From G965233625 sp965233625 (GTDB lineage Bacteria; Planctomycetota; Planctomycetia; Pirellulales; Pirellulaceae), in contig OZ247499.1 in assembly GCA_965233625.1 (NCBI GenBank), forward strand, positions 1,798,001-1,862,000: a stretch of 64,000 nucleotides of DNA, written 5' to 3'. Below, piece after piece: positions 45,029 through 54,684 of this stretch. Made by a program: the position numbers and the translations under genes. Below the pieces are notes generated by a model. The model was not told the origin of the DNA. It did not search any database and saw only the letters and a program-made list of their open reading frames with translations. Numbering within the stretch: the stretch's first letter is position 1; each line of letters starts with the position of its first letter.

Positions 45029-45364
45029 ATGCCCTCCCATTCCTTCTCGCTCTACGTCACGGGACAAACGGGGGTGTCGCGCGTTGCTATACGCAATGCG
45101 AGGAGGCTTTGCGATTCTGTTGGCAATAGTGAATTGACCATCATTGACATCCTCGCAGAGCCAGACCGGGCAGAGAGGCACCGGGTTATTGCCACCCCCC
45201 TGCTGGTTAAAGAGTCTTCACCGATTGTATTTCTCCTTGGCGACCTTTCTAACACCCAAAGCGTTGCATCCGCGTTGGGTGTATCGCCGGACAGTGGCCG
45301 CGATGAAAGCCCCGTTTTTCCCGTCAGTGCTTTCGCTAAGAGCCCGGAGAAAGATGAAACGTAA
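45029..45364 (+). CDS. KaiB-like thioredoxin-fold protein (no kaiC nearby)
   Basis: 111 residues from ATG 45029; GTG 45017 would add four. Aligned by eye with KaiB: SLYVTGQTGVSRVAIRNARRLCDS, LTIIDILAEPDRAERHRVIATPLLVKESSPIVFLLGDLSN, covering the family's YVAG, IDVL..P..AE...ILATPTL, and GDLS landmarks. The C-terminal 25 residues are variable and Ser/Pro-rich. In cyanobacteria KaiB binds KaiC in the clock; elsewhere KaiB-like proteins occur with SasA-type kinases or alone. No kaiA, kaiC or histidine kinase is in the window. Its end overlaps the end of the convergent penta-heme gene by 29 bases. Confidence 0.8.
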   Translation: MPSHSFSLYVTGQTGVSRVAIRNARRLCDSVGNSELTIIDILAEPDRAERHRVIATPLLVKESSPIVFLLGDLSNTQSVASALGVSPDSGRDESPVFPVSAFAKSPEKDET

Positions 45365-48300
45365 AGTAGGCTGAAGCAGGGAAGAACTGCCCCTGCTGTG
45401 CTGGAACACGCATCTTTATTTCATAGACATACCCCGGCTTCATCTCTGGCAATTCAAGCAGAACGCCCGGTTTCTCAGCCAGACTTTTAATCCGGGCGAT
45501 ACTCACAGGCTTACGGTCCTTGTCGCTTCCGCCATAGGCAGGCGTCGAGTCCCGGCGGTAAGACGTAACGGCGTACGTCCCGGCCTGCTTGATCCATTCG
45601 CCGGTGACTTTCTGGGTGAACTCAATCCGTAAGCCGTTTTTGTCAGCCCGAACTTCGGCGATGCCGGGCGCCGGAGATGCTGCGGGCGTTAGTTTGACGA
45701 TCTCGCCAATATTGTTGCCGCCGCCCCATCCGCTATCGCGGATACCGCCAACATACAATGCGCCATCGGGCGAGACTGCCGCCACCAGCGGTCCCAGCAG
45801 CGATGGTCCGGCAGTGGGTTGATCCAGGCTGAACGGATAGGCGGCGCCCTGATACGTGTCGCCAACCTTGCGGACGCTCATGCGGATCAGACGGCGCGTG
45901 TCGTATTCGCAGCCAATCAGATGTCCTTCAAACGGACCGAAAATTTCACCACGCTTGGCCTTGAGCGCCGGCGGTGTCTCTAAGAAGCAGATGCCATTCA
46001 CGCTTCGTGTCCACGGATGCGGGATGTTGATCGCCGGTGCGCGGAACGGAGGTGTATTGCCGGCAAACTTCGCGCGGTCCACTTTGTTGATAAAGCCGTA
46101 TCTGGCGCCTTGAATCACGTGGTTCAGTTCGTTGAACGGATTGTAGTTCCCCTGGTTATCCGTGACGAAAACGGCGCCCGTCTGGTTCCGCGCGATCCCC
46201 ATCGGAAACCGGTGCCCCTTGCTAATCGTCTGCACCGTATACCTCGGCGCCGGATCGCCGCCATCTGCCTGACTTGGCGTAAGGCGTAACACTTCACCGC
46301 GTAACCGCGCCGCAGCGATTGAGCGCGTGTCCTGCTGACAGGCGGCGGCCACCAGATATCCACCCTTGCCATCGCTGGGCAGGCCGACCATCCAGTCGTG
46401 ATAGTCCGCCGTGTGGCCCCAGCCAGATGCAAGGTTATAGACCTTATCCGCCAGGCCATCTTCGTCGGCATCCACAAAGCGAAGCAACGCGTACTTATTG
46501 ATGACGTCCACCGCGCGGCCAGCCTTCGTCTTCTGCGGGAAAGCTAAACCATACGGCGCCGCAAGTTCGTCGCTGAAGGGCAGCATCTTATCTTCTAAGC
46601 CGTCTGCGTCTGAATCCTTCGCCAGCCAGACCCGCCCCTTTAACGAGCTTACTGCTAGTTCGCCTTTTGCACTCCACGCCAGTCCGGTGGGCATCCATTC
46701 GCCGGGCGGCGTCAGCGGAAGCCGCACCACGTTGTAGCCCGGCGCCACCTGCAACGGCATCGGTTGAGGCGGTGGTTGCGGGGTAGAGGTTGCCAGCGGC
46801 AATTGCAATTCGGACCTCCGCCGTTTCCATTCGTACTGCAACTGAACGGTAAGCTGTCCCGCGGCGTCTGCCTGACCATGGACATAGACATCCGTGCCGC
46901 TCAATAGAAATTTCAAGCCGCCGGTTTCCAACCTCAAACGAACAACTCCGCCACGACCAACCGTCAACACGCGGTCACCGGCAGTAAGCTGTGGCGACTC
47001 TGGAACGAGTGATCCGAATGGCAGAAGCCGCACCTGCTGCGATGGTTTTAACCCCGACAGTTTTAACTCGCGGCTGAACCCGTCGGTAGTGTCGTTGCTT
47101 TGGGGCGACAGCGTTTGCGTTACCTGGACCCGCTGCTGATTTTCACCGGGGAACAGCAAACGGTGCTGGACGGCCACACCATTACCGGGCGTGTGTTCAT
47201 ACAAATCAAACGCGGTTTTGAACTGACCGCTGGCAATCGGATCTACATACCCCGCCGAAGTTTTCAACTGCCATTCAGCGCGCGGCTTCCCGGCAGGTAA
47301 GGCGGAATCACCAGCCGGTTCCCAGAACCAGGTCTTGCCTTCGGTAAGTTGCCTTGCGACATCGCCCCGCCACCAGCCGCTTAGACTTGCACTTTCAAGA
47401 TCCAGCATCACATTGTGCTGATTGTTCATCCCCACAATAAAGGGCTTAATGTAGATGCGGTCGTTGTGATGCAGCACATCGGTCAGCACGGCAGCACGTC
47501 GCTGCCGCAGGGTGGCCGCAGGATCGTTGCTACGCGAGACCACGCGGACGGCGCCCAATTTGGGTAGCTTCAGATTCTTGCTATTGAGTGCGGTCCAAAG
47601 TGCATCAAGCTGCGTCTGCAGGCGTCCATCCAGCACGCCATGCACCGGCGACTGGATCGAAGGCATTTCCATCCGCGGGGTAATCCGCGCCGGGTTCCGC
47701 ACCCAGCGGTCGAACCAGATCTTCCGCACGCGGCCATCCAGCCCTGCCAGCGCGGGACCGCGGCCCGCGATCACGTCATCAGATGGCTTGGATTTTCCAA
47801 TCGCATGGCAGCTTACACAACCGAATCCCGCAGCCGTCAGCAGCCGCGCGCCTGACTTCTGTACAACGGGTTCTGCAAAAACGGCGGCAGGCTGCACGGG
47901 CGAAAGCGGCACGCGATCTTCTGCAATCAGGTGCGACGTGATGGCTGACAGGTCTTTGTCACTCATGCGGAAACGAGGCATCCTGACACCCAGCCACGGC
48001 CGCCGCGGCTGCCCCTGTCGGCGGATAGCTTTGACCAGAGCATCGTCCTTCAATTTGTCTCCAACGCTGTTAAGCGATGGCGGCTTCATAGCCGGCAACA
48101 ACGAAGCAAGTTCCGGATGCGCAACCGCCAGATCAGGCAGCCGCTGCGACAGACCGGCAAATTCCCCACGCTGATGACACGCCACACAATTCATCTCTAC
48201 AAGCAGTTGTGCACCTGTCGGCGTAGGCCGGTTCAAGGGCTTCTGTACGGCGCCGGTAACCTCCGGCAGTTGCGAGTAGTAAGACTTCAGGGCGGCCGCG

Positions 48301-49595
48301 TCCTCTGCCTTCAGATCGTAACCAGGCCGTTTTTGTTGCGGCTTATGGACGCAGGAAGACTGCCAGTTGCTTTGCCTGCCAGGACGGCTTGGCTTCGCTA
48401 CATTTTTCACGATGTCTTCAAACCCCGGCGGCGCCTGATGACAATTCAAGCAGCCGTTGGCAACGATGAGTTCCCGCCCATGCTGAAGCGTTTTGGCATC
48501 GCGTTTTTGTCGAATCGCCGCAGGTGGTTCTGCCCCCTTCGAGGTAAGAAACGCGGCGAGATCTTTGCGTTGCGAAGCCGATAGGTCGAAAACCGGCATG
48601 CGATGCTGCGGGTTGAGCGATGCCGGATCTTCAAGCCACTTTTCAATGAAACCCGCAGGACGTTTCCCGCGGATCTGCGACAGATCATTCCCAGCCCACA
48701 GACCGGCTTCTGCGGTCCTGGCAGAATCATGGCACGCCACGCAACCGATGGTGTGAAATAACTGGCTGCCCTGCTTGGCATCGCCCAACTGCTCCGCACG
48801 CCGCTTTGACTTTTGCGAAGGTTCTGTTTGCAGCACTGCCGCAATCGCAGTCGCGTCTGCTTGAGAAAGTTGAAAGCCTGGCATCCGGCGTAAACTCTCT
48901 GCCCCGTGCCGCGACTTTCCCGTTAACCAATCGACGAGCCACGCGGTGTGCAGATTGCCTTTCGAGTACGCGAGAGAAGGGGCGGCAACCGGCGCTGGTT
49001 CGACCGCGGACTCGTGGCACGCGGCGCAGCGCAGGCCGCGTGAAAGCTGCCGGCCGCGTTCAAAGCTGTTTGAAGGTGCAACTTCTGCGGCATGGGTCAG
49101 GTAGCTGGCGGGCAGCGGCTCGATGGGAAAACCTGGCCCTGACCAGAAGAGCGTCAGACGTGCAGCCTCGCGTGTTTTTTCAAAAGTCACCTGCAACGGA
49201 TAGTCGTTGAAACGCAACCGCTGCGGCTCACTGGCCACCCACTGCGAAGCAGCTGCCTTCGCCGACAGCACCTGCTTGCCATCGAGCCAGACTTTCAACT
49301 CACCGCCCTCGACATGCGCATACAACTTGTACGCGCCATCGTCGAACACAGATAGCTGCCCCTTCCACTGGGCTGAGAAATTCCCAGGCGGCAGCCGCAG
49401 ATCCGGCGCCGTGGCGTTCCAGCGGAATCCGCCGCCCGCATCGATGCGAACGGCCTTCGTGTCGCCGCTTGCATACTCTGCAATCATTCCCTGCGGCGGA
49501 AAGTCGTCATCTTCCTGAGCGACTGCAGATTCAGCAGAGCAAAAGAGACAGACAACGAGCAGGAACGCAATTCCTAGACAATCATTCACGCGCAT
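45336..49595 (-). CDS. Penta-heme PA14/cytochrome c/dehydrogenase-propeller protein
   Basis: 1419 residues, secreted (signal MRVNDCLGIAFLLVVCLFCSAESAVA). Residues about 35-165 resemble a PA14 carbohydrate-binding domain (IAEYASGD...FSAQWKGQLSVFDDGAYKLYAHVEGGELKVWLDG). Five CxxCH heme sites follow: C190-H194, C285-H289, C382-H386, C470-H474 and C593-H597. A beta-rich middle (about 680-930) precedes a C-terminal beta-propeller of the PVC-type glucose/sorbosone-dehydrogenase-like family (PLQVAPGYNVVRLPL...GELAVSSLKGRVWLAKDSDADGLED...). It may be an extracellular oxidoreductase acting on sugars with electron transfer through its hemes; that is inference. Confidence 0.85.
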   Translation of the reverse strand: MRVNDCLGIAFLLVVCLFCSAESAVAQEDDDFPPQGMIAEYASGDTKAVRIDAGGGFRWNATAPDLRLPPGNFSAQWKGQLSVFDDGAYKLYAHVEGGELKVWLDGKQVLSAKAAASQWVASEPQRLRFNDYPLQVTFEKTREAARLTLFWSGPGFPIEPLPASYLTHAAEVAPSNSFERGRQLSRGLRCAACHESAVEPAPVAAPSLAYSKGNLHTAWLVDWLTGKSRHGAESLRRMPGFQLSQADATAIAAVLQTEPSQKSKRRAEQLGDAKQGSQLFHTIGCVACHDSARTAEAGLWAGNDLSQIRGKRPAGFIEKWLEDPASLNPQHRMPVFDLSASQRKDLAAFLTSKGAEPPAAIRQKRDAKTLQHGRELIVANGCLNCHQAPPGFEDIVKNVAKPSRPGRQSNWQSSCVHKPQQKRPGYDLKAEDAAALKSYYSQLPEVTGAVQKPLNRPTPTGAQLLVEMNCVACHQRGEFAGLSQRLPDLAVAHPELASLLPAMKPPSLNSVGDKLKDDALVKAIRRQGQPRRPWLGVRMPRFRMSDKDLSAITSHLIAEDRVPLSPVQPAAVFAEPVVQKSGARLLTAAGFGCVSCHAIGKSKPSDDVIAGRGPALAGLDGRVRKIWFDRWVRNPARITPRMEMPSIQSPVHGVLDGRLQTQLDALWTALNSKNLKLPKLGAVRVVSRSNDPAATLRQRRAAVLTDVLHHNDRIYIKPFIVGMNNQHNVMLDLESASLSGWWRGDVARQLTEGKTWFWEPAGDSALPAGKPRAEWQLKTSAGYVDPIASGQFKTAFDLYEHTPGNGVAVQHRLLFPGENQQRVQVTQTLSPQSNDTTDGFSRELKLSGLKPSQQVRLLPFGSLVPESPQLTAGDRVLTVGRGGVVRLRLETGGLKFLLSGTDVYVHGQADAAGQLTVQLQYEWKRRRSELQLPLATSTPQPPPQPMPLQVAPGYNVVRLPLTPPGEWMPTGLAWSAKGELAVSSLKGRVWLAKDSDADGLEDKMLPFSDELAAPYGLAFPQKTKAGRAVDVINKYALLRFVDADEDGLADKVYNLASGWGHTADYHDWMVGLPSDGKGGYLVAAACQQDTRSIAAARLRGEVLRLTPSQADGGDPAPRYTVQTISKGHRFPMGIARNQTGAVFVTDNQGNYNPFNELNHVIQGARYGFINKVDRAKFAGNTPPFRAPAINIPHPWTRSVNGICFLETPPALKAKRGEIFGPFEGHLIGCEYDTRRLIRMSVRKVGDTYQGAAYPFSLDQPTAGPSLLGPLVAAVSPDGALYVGGIRDSGWGGGNNIGEIVKLTPAASPAPGIAEVRADKNGLRIEFTQKVTGEWIKQAGTYAVTSYRRDSTPAYGGSDKDRKPVSIARIKSLAEKPGVLLELPEMKPGYVYEIKMRVPAQQGQFFPASAYFTFHLSPGS

Positions 49596-49695
49596 AAAAG
49601 ATCCGCCAGCAGGTCACTCAACAAAGGGCAATTAAACGTGCCCTATGATGTTAAGAACCTGCAGGCCGGTTGTCGAACGCGGCAGACTCTGGTCG

Positions 49696-51441
49696 CTACT
49701 TCTTGGCGCCAAAGCAATAGACAACGCCGTCGTCGCTGGCAATCACCATGCGGCCATCGGCGATAGCGGGTGAGGCAGTGAATCCACGACCGCCAGCTTC
49801 AAACTCCCAGACCTTCTTGCCTTCGGCCAGCGTCACGCCGTAGACACGCCCGTCGGCTGAACCGAAGTAAACGTGTTTGCCTGAAATGACGGGGGAAGAA
49901 TCCACGCGCTGCTTGGCGGAAAACTTCCAGAGTTCTTTGCCGGTCTTCGCATCCAGCGAATAAACCTTTTTACTACGGCCGCCTAGCACCACCTGTTTAC
50001 CATCTGTTGCGGGCGAACTGCGGAAAGCGAGCCGGCTGCGTGGGTCGCGGTACTGCCAGTTTGAGCGGGCTTTGCGCCAGTCGATGCTGTGCACGATGCC
50101 GCCTTCTGAACCGAAAAAGACGTTGTCGCCAGATACAGCTGGAGTGGCGCCGGTGGGGCCGTCGATCTCGACTTCGTCCAAGGACTTGCCGTTTTTCAAA
50201 TCAATGATGTGAAGTTTGGCGTCGCAACCAGCCACGAACGCGCGGCCCTCGACCACCGTGGGGCTGCAGCGGATCTGATCGTCGATCATGTACTTCCAGG
50301 CCAGGTTTCCGCTCTTGGCATCCAACGCATACAGCGTCGCGTCCTGCGATCCGACCAGGACATTGCCCTGGTAGAAGTTGGCGCTGGAATCAATTTCTGC
50401 TTCCGTCTGAAAGGCCCACTCAGGTTTGCCCGTGCCGGCATCCAGGCAGTAGAAGTTGCCGTCGATATCGCCGACGTAAACCTTGTCGTCATACACCGCG
50501 GGCGCCGCCACGAATCCGCTTTGCGGTTCTGTCTTGTAACGCCACTTCTCGGCGCCGTCTTTCAGCCCCAATGCGTAAACAACACCATCCAGGTCGGCGA
50601 CATAAACGACGTCTTTGACAATGGCTGCCGCTCCGTCGAACGCACCTTCATCAACCTTGAAGGTCCAGAGCAAAGACGGTTTTGCCGGCAGTTCACTCTT
50701 GGCAACGCCCGTCGACATAGCGTTGCCACGGAACAACGGCCAGGACTCCGCCGTATTAACGATGGGTTTGTCGGCTGTGGCGGCAGGCTTCGCGGCGGCG
50801 GGTTTGGACTTTTCTTCCGCTTCCGAAGACTCTGCCTCTACGGGTTGGCCGACCTTTACTTCAACCAGACCGTCCTGAATCCGCACCGTCGTGCCCGCAC
50901 TTGGAGGCAGCACTGCCGCGAGCAGATCGTTCAGACCCGCTGGTGTGGCGACGTCGTTGATGCGGATGTTTACATCGGAACCAACCTTCACGCTCACAGC
51001 CGGCGTGTCGCTCTCTGGGGCAGCATAGTGCCGGGGAGCGACGGCAACACCGTCGTCGCCAGGTTTCGATTTTGCGGCAGGCGGCTCCGGTTCAGGAACG
51101 GGCGGAGCACTGGTATCGATGGGTGGCGGAGCGGCGCCGTCTTCCACGGGCTCACTGGCGCCTTCTGCTGCTTTGGGTTCTTCAACGGGTGGTGGTGGCT
51201 GGCTGGCCAGCACAGACTTGCCTTCGGGTCCGTCTTCCATTGCCAGCAAGTCTGCGAATTCGTCGCCCGAAGCTGCACAACCGCTATAAAGATAATCGTC
51301 CGTAGCAACGCTGCCGGTGGACGGATCTAACCCGTCCAGTCGCGAAACGGCGCTCAGCGAAGGATTCTGTACGTAGCATCCCGTGCAAGCGAGCAACAGG
51401 ACGCAACTTGCCCAGATAAGATTCGTGCGGGAATTAAGCAT
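49696..51441 (-). CDS. PQQ-like beta-propeller lipoprotein
   Basis: 581 residues from ATG 51441, with GAGGAA 8 bases upstream; an in-frame TTG at 51447 is not needed. Lipoprotein signal with lipobox (NLIWASCVLLLACTGC). Residues 20-230 are Pro/Ala/Glu-rich and low complexity, with a short globular segment (VSVKVGSDVNIRINDVATPAGLNDLLAAVLPPSAG). From about 235 come repeated PQQ-type propeller blades: SLLWTFKVDEGAFDGAAAIVKDVVYVADLDGVVYALGLKDG, each with the W-x-x-G-like and Y-x-L-D-A-x-T-G pattern, similar to BamB. The family is often non-enzymatic; no PQQ catalytic residues are evident. Confidence 0.87.
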   Translation of the reverse strand: MLNSRTNLIWASCVLLLACTGCYVQNPSLSAVSRLDGLDPSTGSVATDDYLYSGCAASGDEFADLLAMEDGPEGKSVLASQPPPPVEEPKAAEGASEPVEDGAAPPPIDTSAPPVPEPEPPAAKSKPGDDGVAVAPRHYAAPESDTPAVSVKVGSDVNIRINDVATPAGLNDLLAAVLPPSAGTTVRIQDGLVEVKVGQPVEAESSEAEEKSKPAAAKPAATADKPIVNTAESWPLFRGNAMSTGVAKSELPAKPSLLWTFKVDEGAFDGAAAIVKDVVYVADLDGVVYALGLKDGAEKWRYKTEPQSGFVAAPAVYDDKVYVGDIDGNFYCLDAGTGKPEWAFQTEAEIDSSANFYQGNVLVGSQDATLYALDAKSGNLAWKYMIDDQIRCSPTVVEGRAFVAGCDAKLHIIDLKNGKSLDEVEIDGPTGATPAVSGDNVFFGSEGGIVHSIDWRKARSNWQYRDPRSRLAFRSSPATDGKQVVLGGRSKKVYSLDAKTGKELWKFSAKQRVDSSPVISGKHVYFGSADGRVYGVTLAEGKKVWEFEAGGRGFTASPAIADGRMVIASDDGVVYCFGAKK

Positions 51442-51447
51442 TTTCAA

Positions 51448-51779
51448 ACTTCCTCACTTCACTGCAAACCAAGTATTGGGTGTTGCCTTATCTTCCGCCC
51501 AGACGATGCTGCAACAAAAAAGGTTCGCGACAACAGAATCTTTCTCGCAATATAATGTATGGTGCTGAAGCAGTGCCAGCCACATGTTTTCATGTATATT
51601 CCCGCAAGTAAAGCAAAATTTACGCGGCGACGGATTACAATGGCGAGGCAGTTTGTAGCAGAAGGTCCACGGGCTACTTGCAGACCCTTTCTGTATCACT
51701 ACTCACCAATCGCCCATCTGGTTCGCGCAATCCGAGGAAGTCGAATCCGCTCCGCACCAGTTCAGGAAGAAACAATTCC
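51448..51779. other. Intergenic region between divergent genes
   Basis: 332 bases. On the plus strand a TATAAT hexamer is at 51551-51556, about 230 bases before the sulfatase ATG, without a clear -35. The region is notably AT-richer than the flanking genes. No RNA or small gene was recognised. Confidence 0.45.
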
Positions 51780-53684
51780 ATGCGACACCGTTTAATGATT
51801 CTCTGCTGGCTCCCGGCCATTCTGGCAGTGTTTGCTGGTTTTTCCGCGGTTGAAGCGGCTGAGACGCGGCCAAACATCCTGTGGCTTTCCACGGAAGATA
51901 TCAGTGATCATCTGAACTGCTATGGTCACCCGCAGGCCCAGACTCCGGCGCTGGACAAACTGGCGCGCGAAGGTGTCCGTTACACGCAGGCTTTTACGAT
52001 CGCGGGCGTCTGTGCGGTTAACCGGTCGGGGATGATCACCGGAGTTTATCCCGTTTCTATCGGAACGCAGCACATGCGTTGCCGCGCCAAGTTGCCAGAG
52101 CAGATGCGTTGCTTCCCCGCGTATCTCCGCGATGCGGGCTATTACTGCACCAACAACTCCAAGACCGACTACAACTTCAAACACGACCGCGGCACCTGGG
52201 ACGAATCGAGCCGCAAAGCCCATTGGAAGAACCGTAAACCCGGGCAGCCGTTTTTCGCGGTCTTTAACTTCACCACCACCCACGAAAGCCGCATCGCAGG
52301 GGACGGCGCCTACAACTCTGCGACGGCAAAACTACCCGCCAGCCGCAAAGTGGACGGCGCCAAGTTGACGCTGCCCCCGTACTACCCGGATACGCCAGTC
52401 GTCCGCAAAGACTGGGCGCGGTATTACAACACAATCTCCGCGATGGATATGCAGGTCGCCGCACTTCTGAAGGAACTGGAAGAAGCTGGCGAGGCGGACA
52501 ACACCATCGTCTTCTTCTGGTCGGATCATGGCGTGGGACTGCCTCGCGCTAAACGCTGGCTCTACGATTCCGGGACGCGGATTCCGCTGATCATTCGCAC
52601 GCCGGAGAAGTTCCGCAACCTGCTGGAACCAGCCGCCAAATCCGGCGTTGGCGTGGTCAGCGATGAGCTTGTCAGTTCGCTGGACTTCGCCCCCACGGTT
52701 CTGAAACTCGCTGGCATCAATCCGCCCGCGTACATACAGGGGCGGGCGTTTATGGGCAAAGAGCTTTCGCCGCCAAGGCAGTTTATTTTCGGCCATCGCG
52801 ACCGCATGGATGAACGCTACGACATCATCCGTATGGCCCGCGACAAGCGGTACAAATACATCCGCAACTACGAGCCGTGGAAGGCGTACTACCAGTACAT
52901 GAACACGCCAGAAAAAGGCGCCACGATGAAAGAAATCCGGCGGATCGCCAAGACCGACAACATTCCGCCCGCCGTGAATCTCTTCCTGGCAGAGTCCAAA
53001 CCGCTGGAAGAGTTCTACGACACCCAGGCCGATCCGCATGAACTGAACAACTTGATCAACTCAACAGAACCGGCGCATCAACAAGCGCTGGCAAAGCTGC
53101 GCGAAGCACATCTGGAATGGACCGCCAGAACCCGCGACACCGGGCTGATCCCCGAACCGGAACTGGTTGTGCGAGAGCAATCCCTCGGCAACCGCTACGA
53201 CATTCTGCGGCAGAAGGATGGCGCCGGCCTGACCGGGCGCATTGTGGCCACCGCCCGCCTGGGCGAACAGGGCGCGAAAGCACTTCCGGCCTTGATGAAT
53301 GCACTTCAAGATAAAGACGCCATCGTCCGCTACTGGGCCGCCATCGGGCTGGGTAATCTTGGCAAAGAAGCGGAACCCGCGTTGCCCATCCTGCTGAAAA
53401 CGCAACAGGACAGTTCCGCCATCGTCCGCATCGCAGCCGCCCGCGCGGTGTGCCACGCGGGTCAGCACAAGCAGGCGCTGGCGGTGCTCACCGCGGAACT
53501 AAACAGTAAGGCTGAATGGGTGCGGCTCAACGCGGCCATCGTACTGGACGAAATCGACAAGCACGCAACGCCGGCAATCCCTGCCCTCAAGAAGGCGCTC
53601 GGCGACCGGCAGAATAAGTACGTCGTCCGCGTCGCCAACCGCGCTTTGAACGAACTCTTAGGGCAGAAAAACGTGGTGCCCTAA
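51780..53684 (+). CDS. Sulfatase with C-terminal HEAT-like repeats
   Basis: 634 residues from ATG 51780, giving signal MRHRLMILCWLPAILAVFAGFSAVEA; ATG 51678 would precede it by 34 residues. Sulfatase fold: NILWLSTEDISDHLNCYGHPQAQTPALDKLAREGVRYTQAF, then GVCAVNRSGMITGVYP with the cysteine to be converted to formylglycine (C78, motif C-A-V-N-R, Val rather than Pro/Ser/Ala at position 3), NFTTTHESR, FFWSDHGVGLPRAKRWLYDSGTRIPLIIR. From about residue 485 four or five HEAT-like repeats follow (AKALPALMNALQDKDAIVRYWAAIGLGNLG...). A heparan N-sulfatase-like subgroup is plausible; the substrate is unknown. Confidence 0.9.
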   Translation: MRHRLMILCWLPAILAVFAGFSAVEAAETRPNILWLSTEDISDHLNCYGHPQAQTPALDKLAREGVRYTQAFTIAGVCAVNRSGMITGVYPVSIGTQHMRCRAKLPEQMRCFPAYLRDAGYYCTNNSKTDYNFKHDRGTWDESSRKAHWKNRKPGQPFFAVFNFTTTHESRIAGDGAYNSATAKLPASRKVDGAKLTLPPYYPDTPVVRKDWARYYNTISAMDMQVAALLKELEEAGEADNTIVFFWSDHGVGLPRAKRWLYDSGTRIPLIIRTPEKFRNLLEPAAKSGVGVVSDELVSSLDFAPTVLKLAGINPPAYIQGRAFMGKELSPPRQFIFGHRDRMDERYDIIRMARDKRYKYIRNYEPWKAYYQYMNTPEKGATMKEIRRIAKTDNIPPAVNLFLAESKPLEEFYDTQADPHELNNLINSTEPAHQQALAKLREAHLEWTARTRDTGLIPEPELVVREQSLGNRYDILRQKDGAGLTGRIVATARLGEQGAKALPALMNALQDKDAIVRYWAAIGLGNLGKEAEPALPILLKTQQDSSAIVRIAAARAVCHAGQHKQALAVLTAELNSKAEWVRLNAAIVLDEIDKHATPAIPALKKALGDRQNKYVVRVANRALNELLGQKNVVP

Positions 53685-53711
53685 CGGGTTCGCGCCACCT
53701 GCTCAACCGCG

Positions 53712-54467
53712 TTAGTACGCGCCTTCGTCGCGCCGGCGGCGGGCGGCGCGTTTCTCGATGCGATCGCGCAACTCGGCAGCCAGTTCGTATTGCTCGTCGG
53801 CGACCGCGTCGGAGAGTTGTTCTTTGAGCGTGCGGCCGATGTCGTATTCAGACCGCATTTCTTCGCGCATCTGTTTCAGTTGCTGAACCAGTTCGTGCTC
53901 GTCGAACCGTTCTTCCATATCAAACTCTTCAAACAGCTTCTGCATACTTAGAAGCCCTTCGTTCAAGGCTTCGACAGACGCTTCCGGACCTTCTGCCTCC
54001 AACGCGGCGAGCGCGGCGCCCTGGGTGCGATGATAAAGCACAAAGGGACGATACTGCTCATGCGACAGCGTCCAGCGTTCGTCTGGTGAATGATCGCGGC
54101 AGAAATCCATCAGCCCCAGCGTATGATCGGCGTCCACCACGGCGTCTGCATACCGCTTGAGTTGCAGCCAGCAGATGCGGCGGTGATAGAACTGCACGAA
54201 CTCGCGGTCGGTTTCAATGCATTGTTCTTCCGTCATCCGGTACTCGGCGCCATCGTCCAGCGTCTGCGCCACCAGGTAATCAAAATAGGTGTCGAAGCCG
54301 CCAGGCGTGTGACCATCCGGACGCTTGGTGGTTTCAAGCTGCATCACGCCCAGGTCGATACGCATCTGCAGCACTTCGCGATCGTCGCCTGCTTTGGTGA
54401 GCCGCACATTATCGTCGTCATCGTACGGCCAGTTCCGTAGTATTTCGTCGAGATCAGGGCCTGCCAT
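53712..54467 (-). CDS. UVR-motif protein of unknown function
   Basis: 251 residues from ATG 54467 (MAGPDLDEILRNWPYDDDDNVRLTKAGDDREVLQMRIDLGVMQLE); the upstream frame to 54524 adds 19 unlikely residues. The body is acidic and helical (TEEQCIETDREFVQFYHRRICWLQLKRYADAVVDADHTLGLMD...), and the C-terminal LKEQLSDAVADEQYELAAELRDRIEKRAARRR is a UvrB/UvrC-type UVR motif, a helical hairpin for protein contacts. Such motifs also occur in McsA-like and other non-repair proteins. No catalytic domain is seen. It is convergent with the sulfatase gene. Confidence 0.82.
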   Translation of the reverse strand: MAGPDLDEILRNWPYDDDDNVRLTKAGDDREVLQMRIDLGVMQLETTKRPDGHTPGGFDTYFDYLVAQTLDDGAEYRMTEEQCIETDREFVQFYHRRICWLQLKRYADAVVDADHTLGLMDFCRDHSPDERWTLSHEQYRPFVLYHRTQGAALAALEAEGPEASVEALNEGLLSMQKLFEEFDMEERFDEHELVQQLKQMREEMRSEYDIGRTLKEQLSDAVADEQYELAAELRDRIEKRAARRRRDEGAY

Positions 54468-54684
54468 CGATAATACTCTTCTGTGTTTAATTTGCTGTTC
54501 CAACCACTGATTATACCAGACCATTCATGGAGGCAAGGGACCACCAGCAATCCCTACAAGCCGCCAGTCGTTTCAGCCGAATGCCTGCGCCGCCGCAGAA
54601 ACAACGTCGCCGCTGGTGAAAAAGTGGCATACTTCAACAGTTAGCGTTAAGCGCCAGACACTCCGTTTCTTTCAGAGTACCACG

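Noticed and set aside
44938..45129. Alternative frame with its own start near the KaiB-like gene
   Set aside because: It has no family resemblance, whereas the other frame gives a near-complete KaiB pattern.
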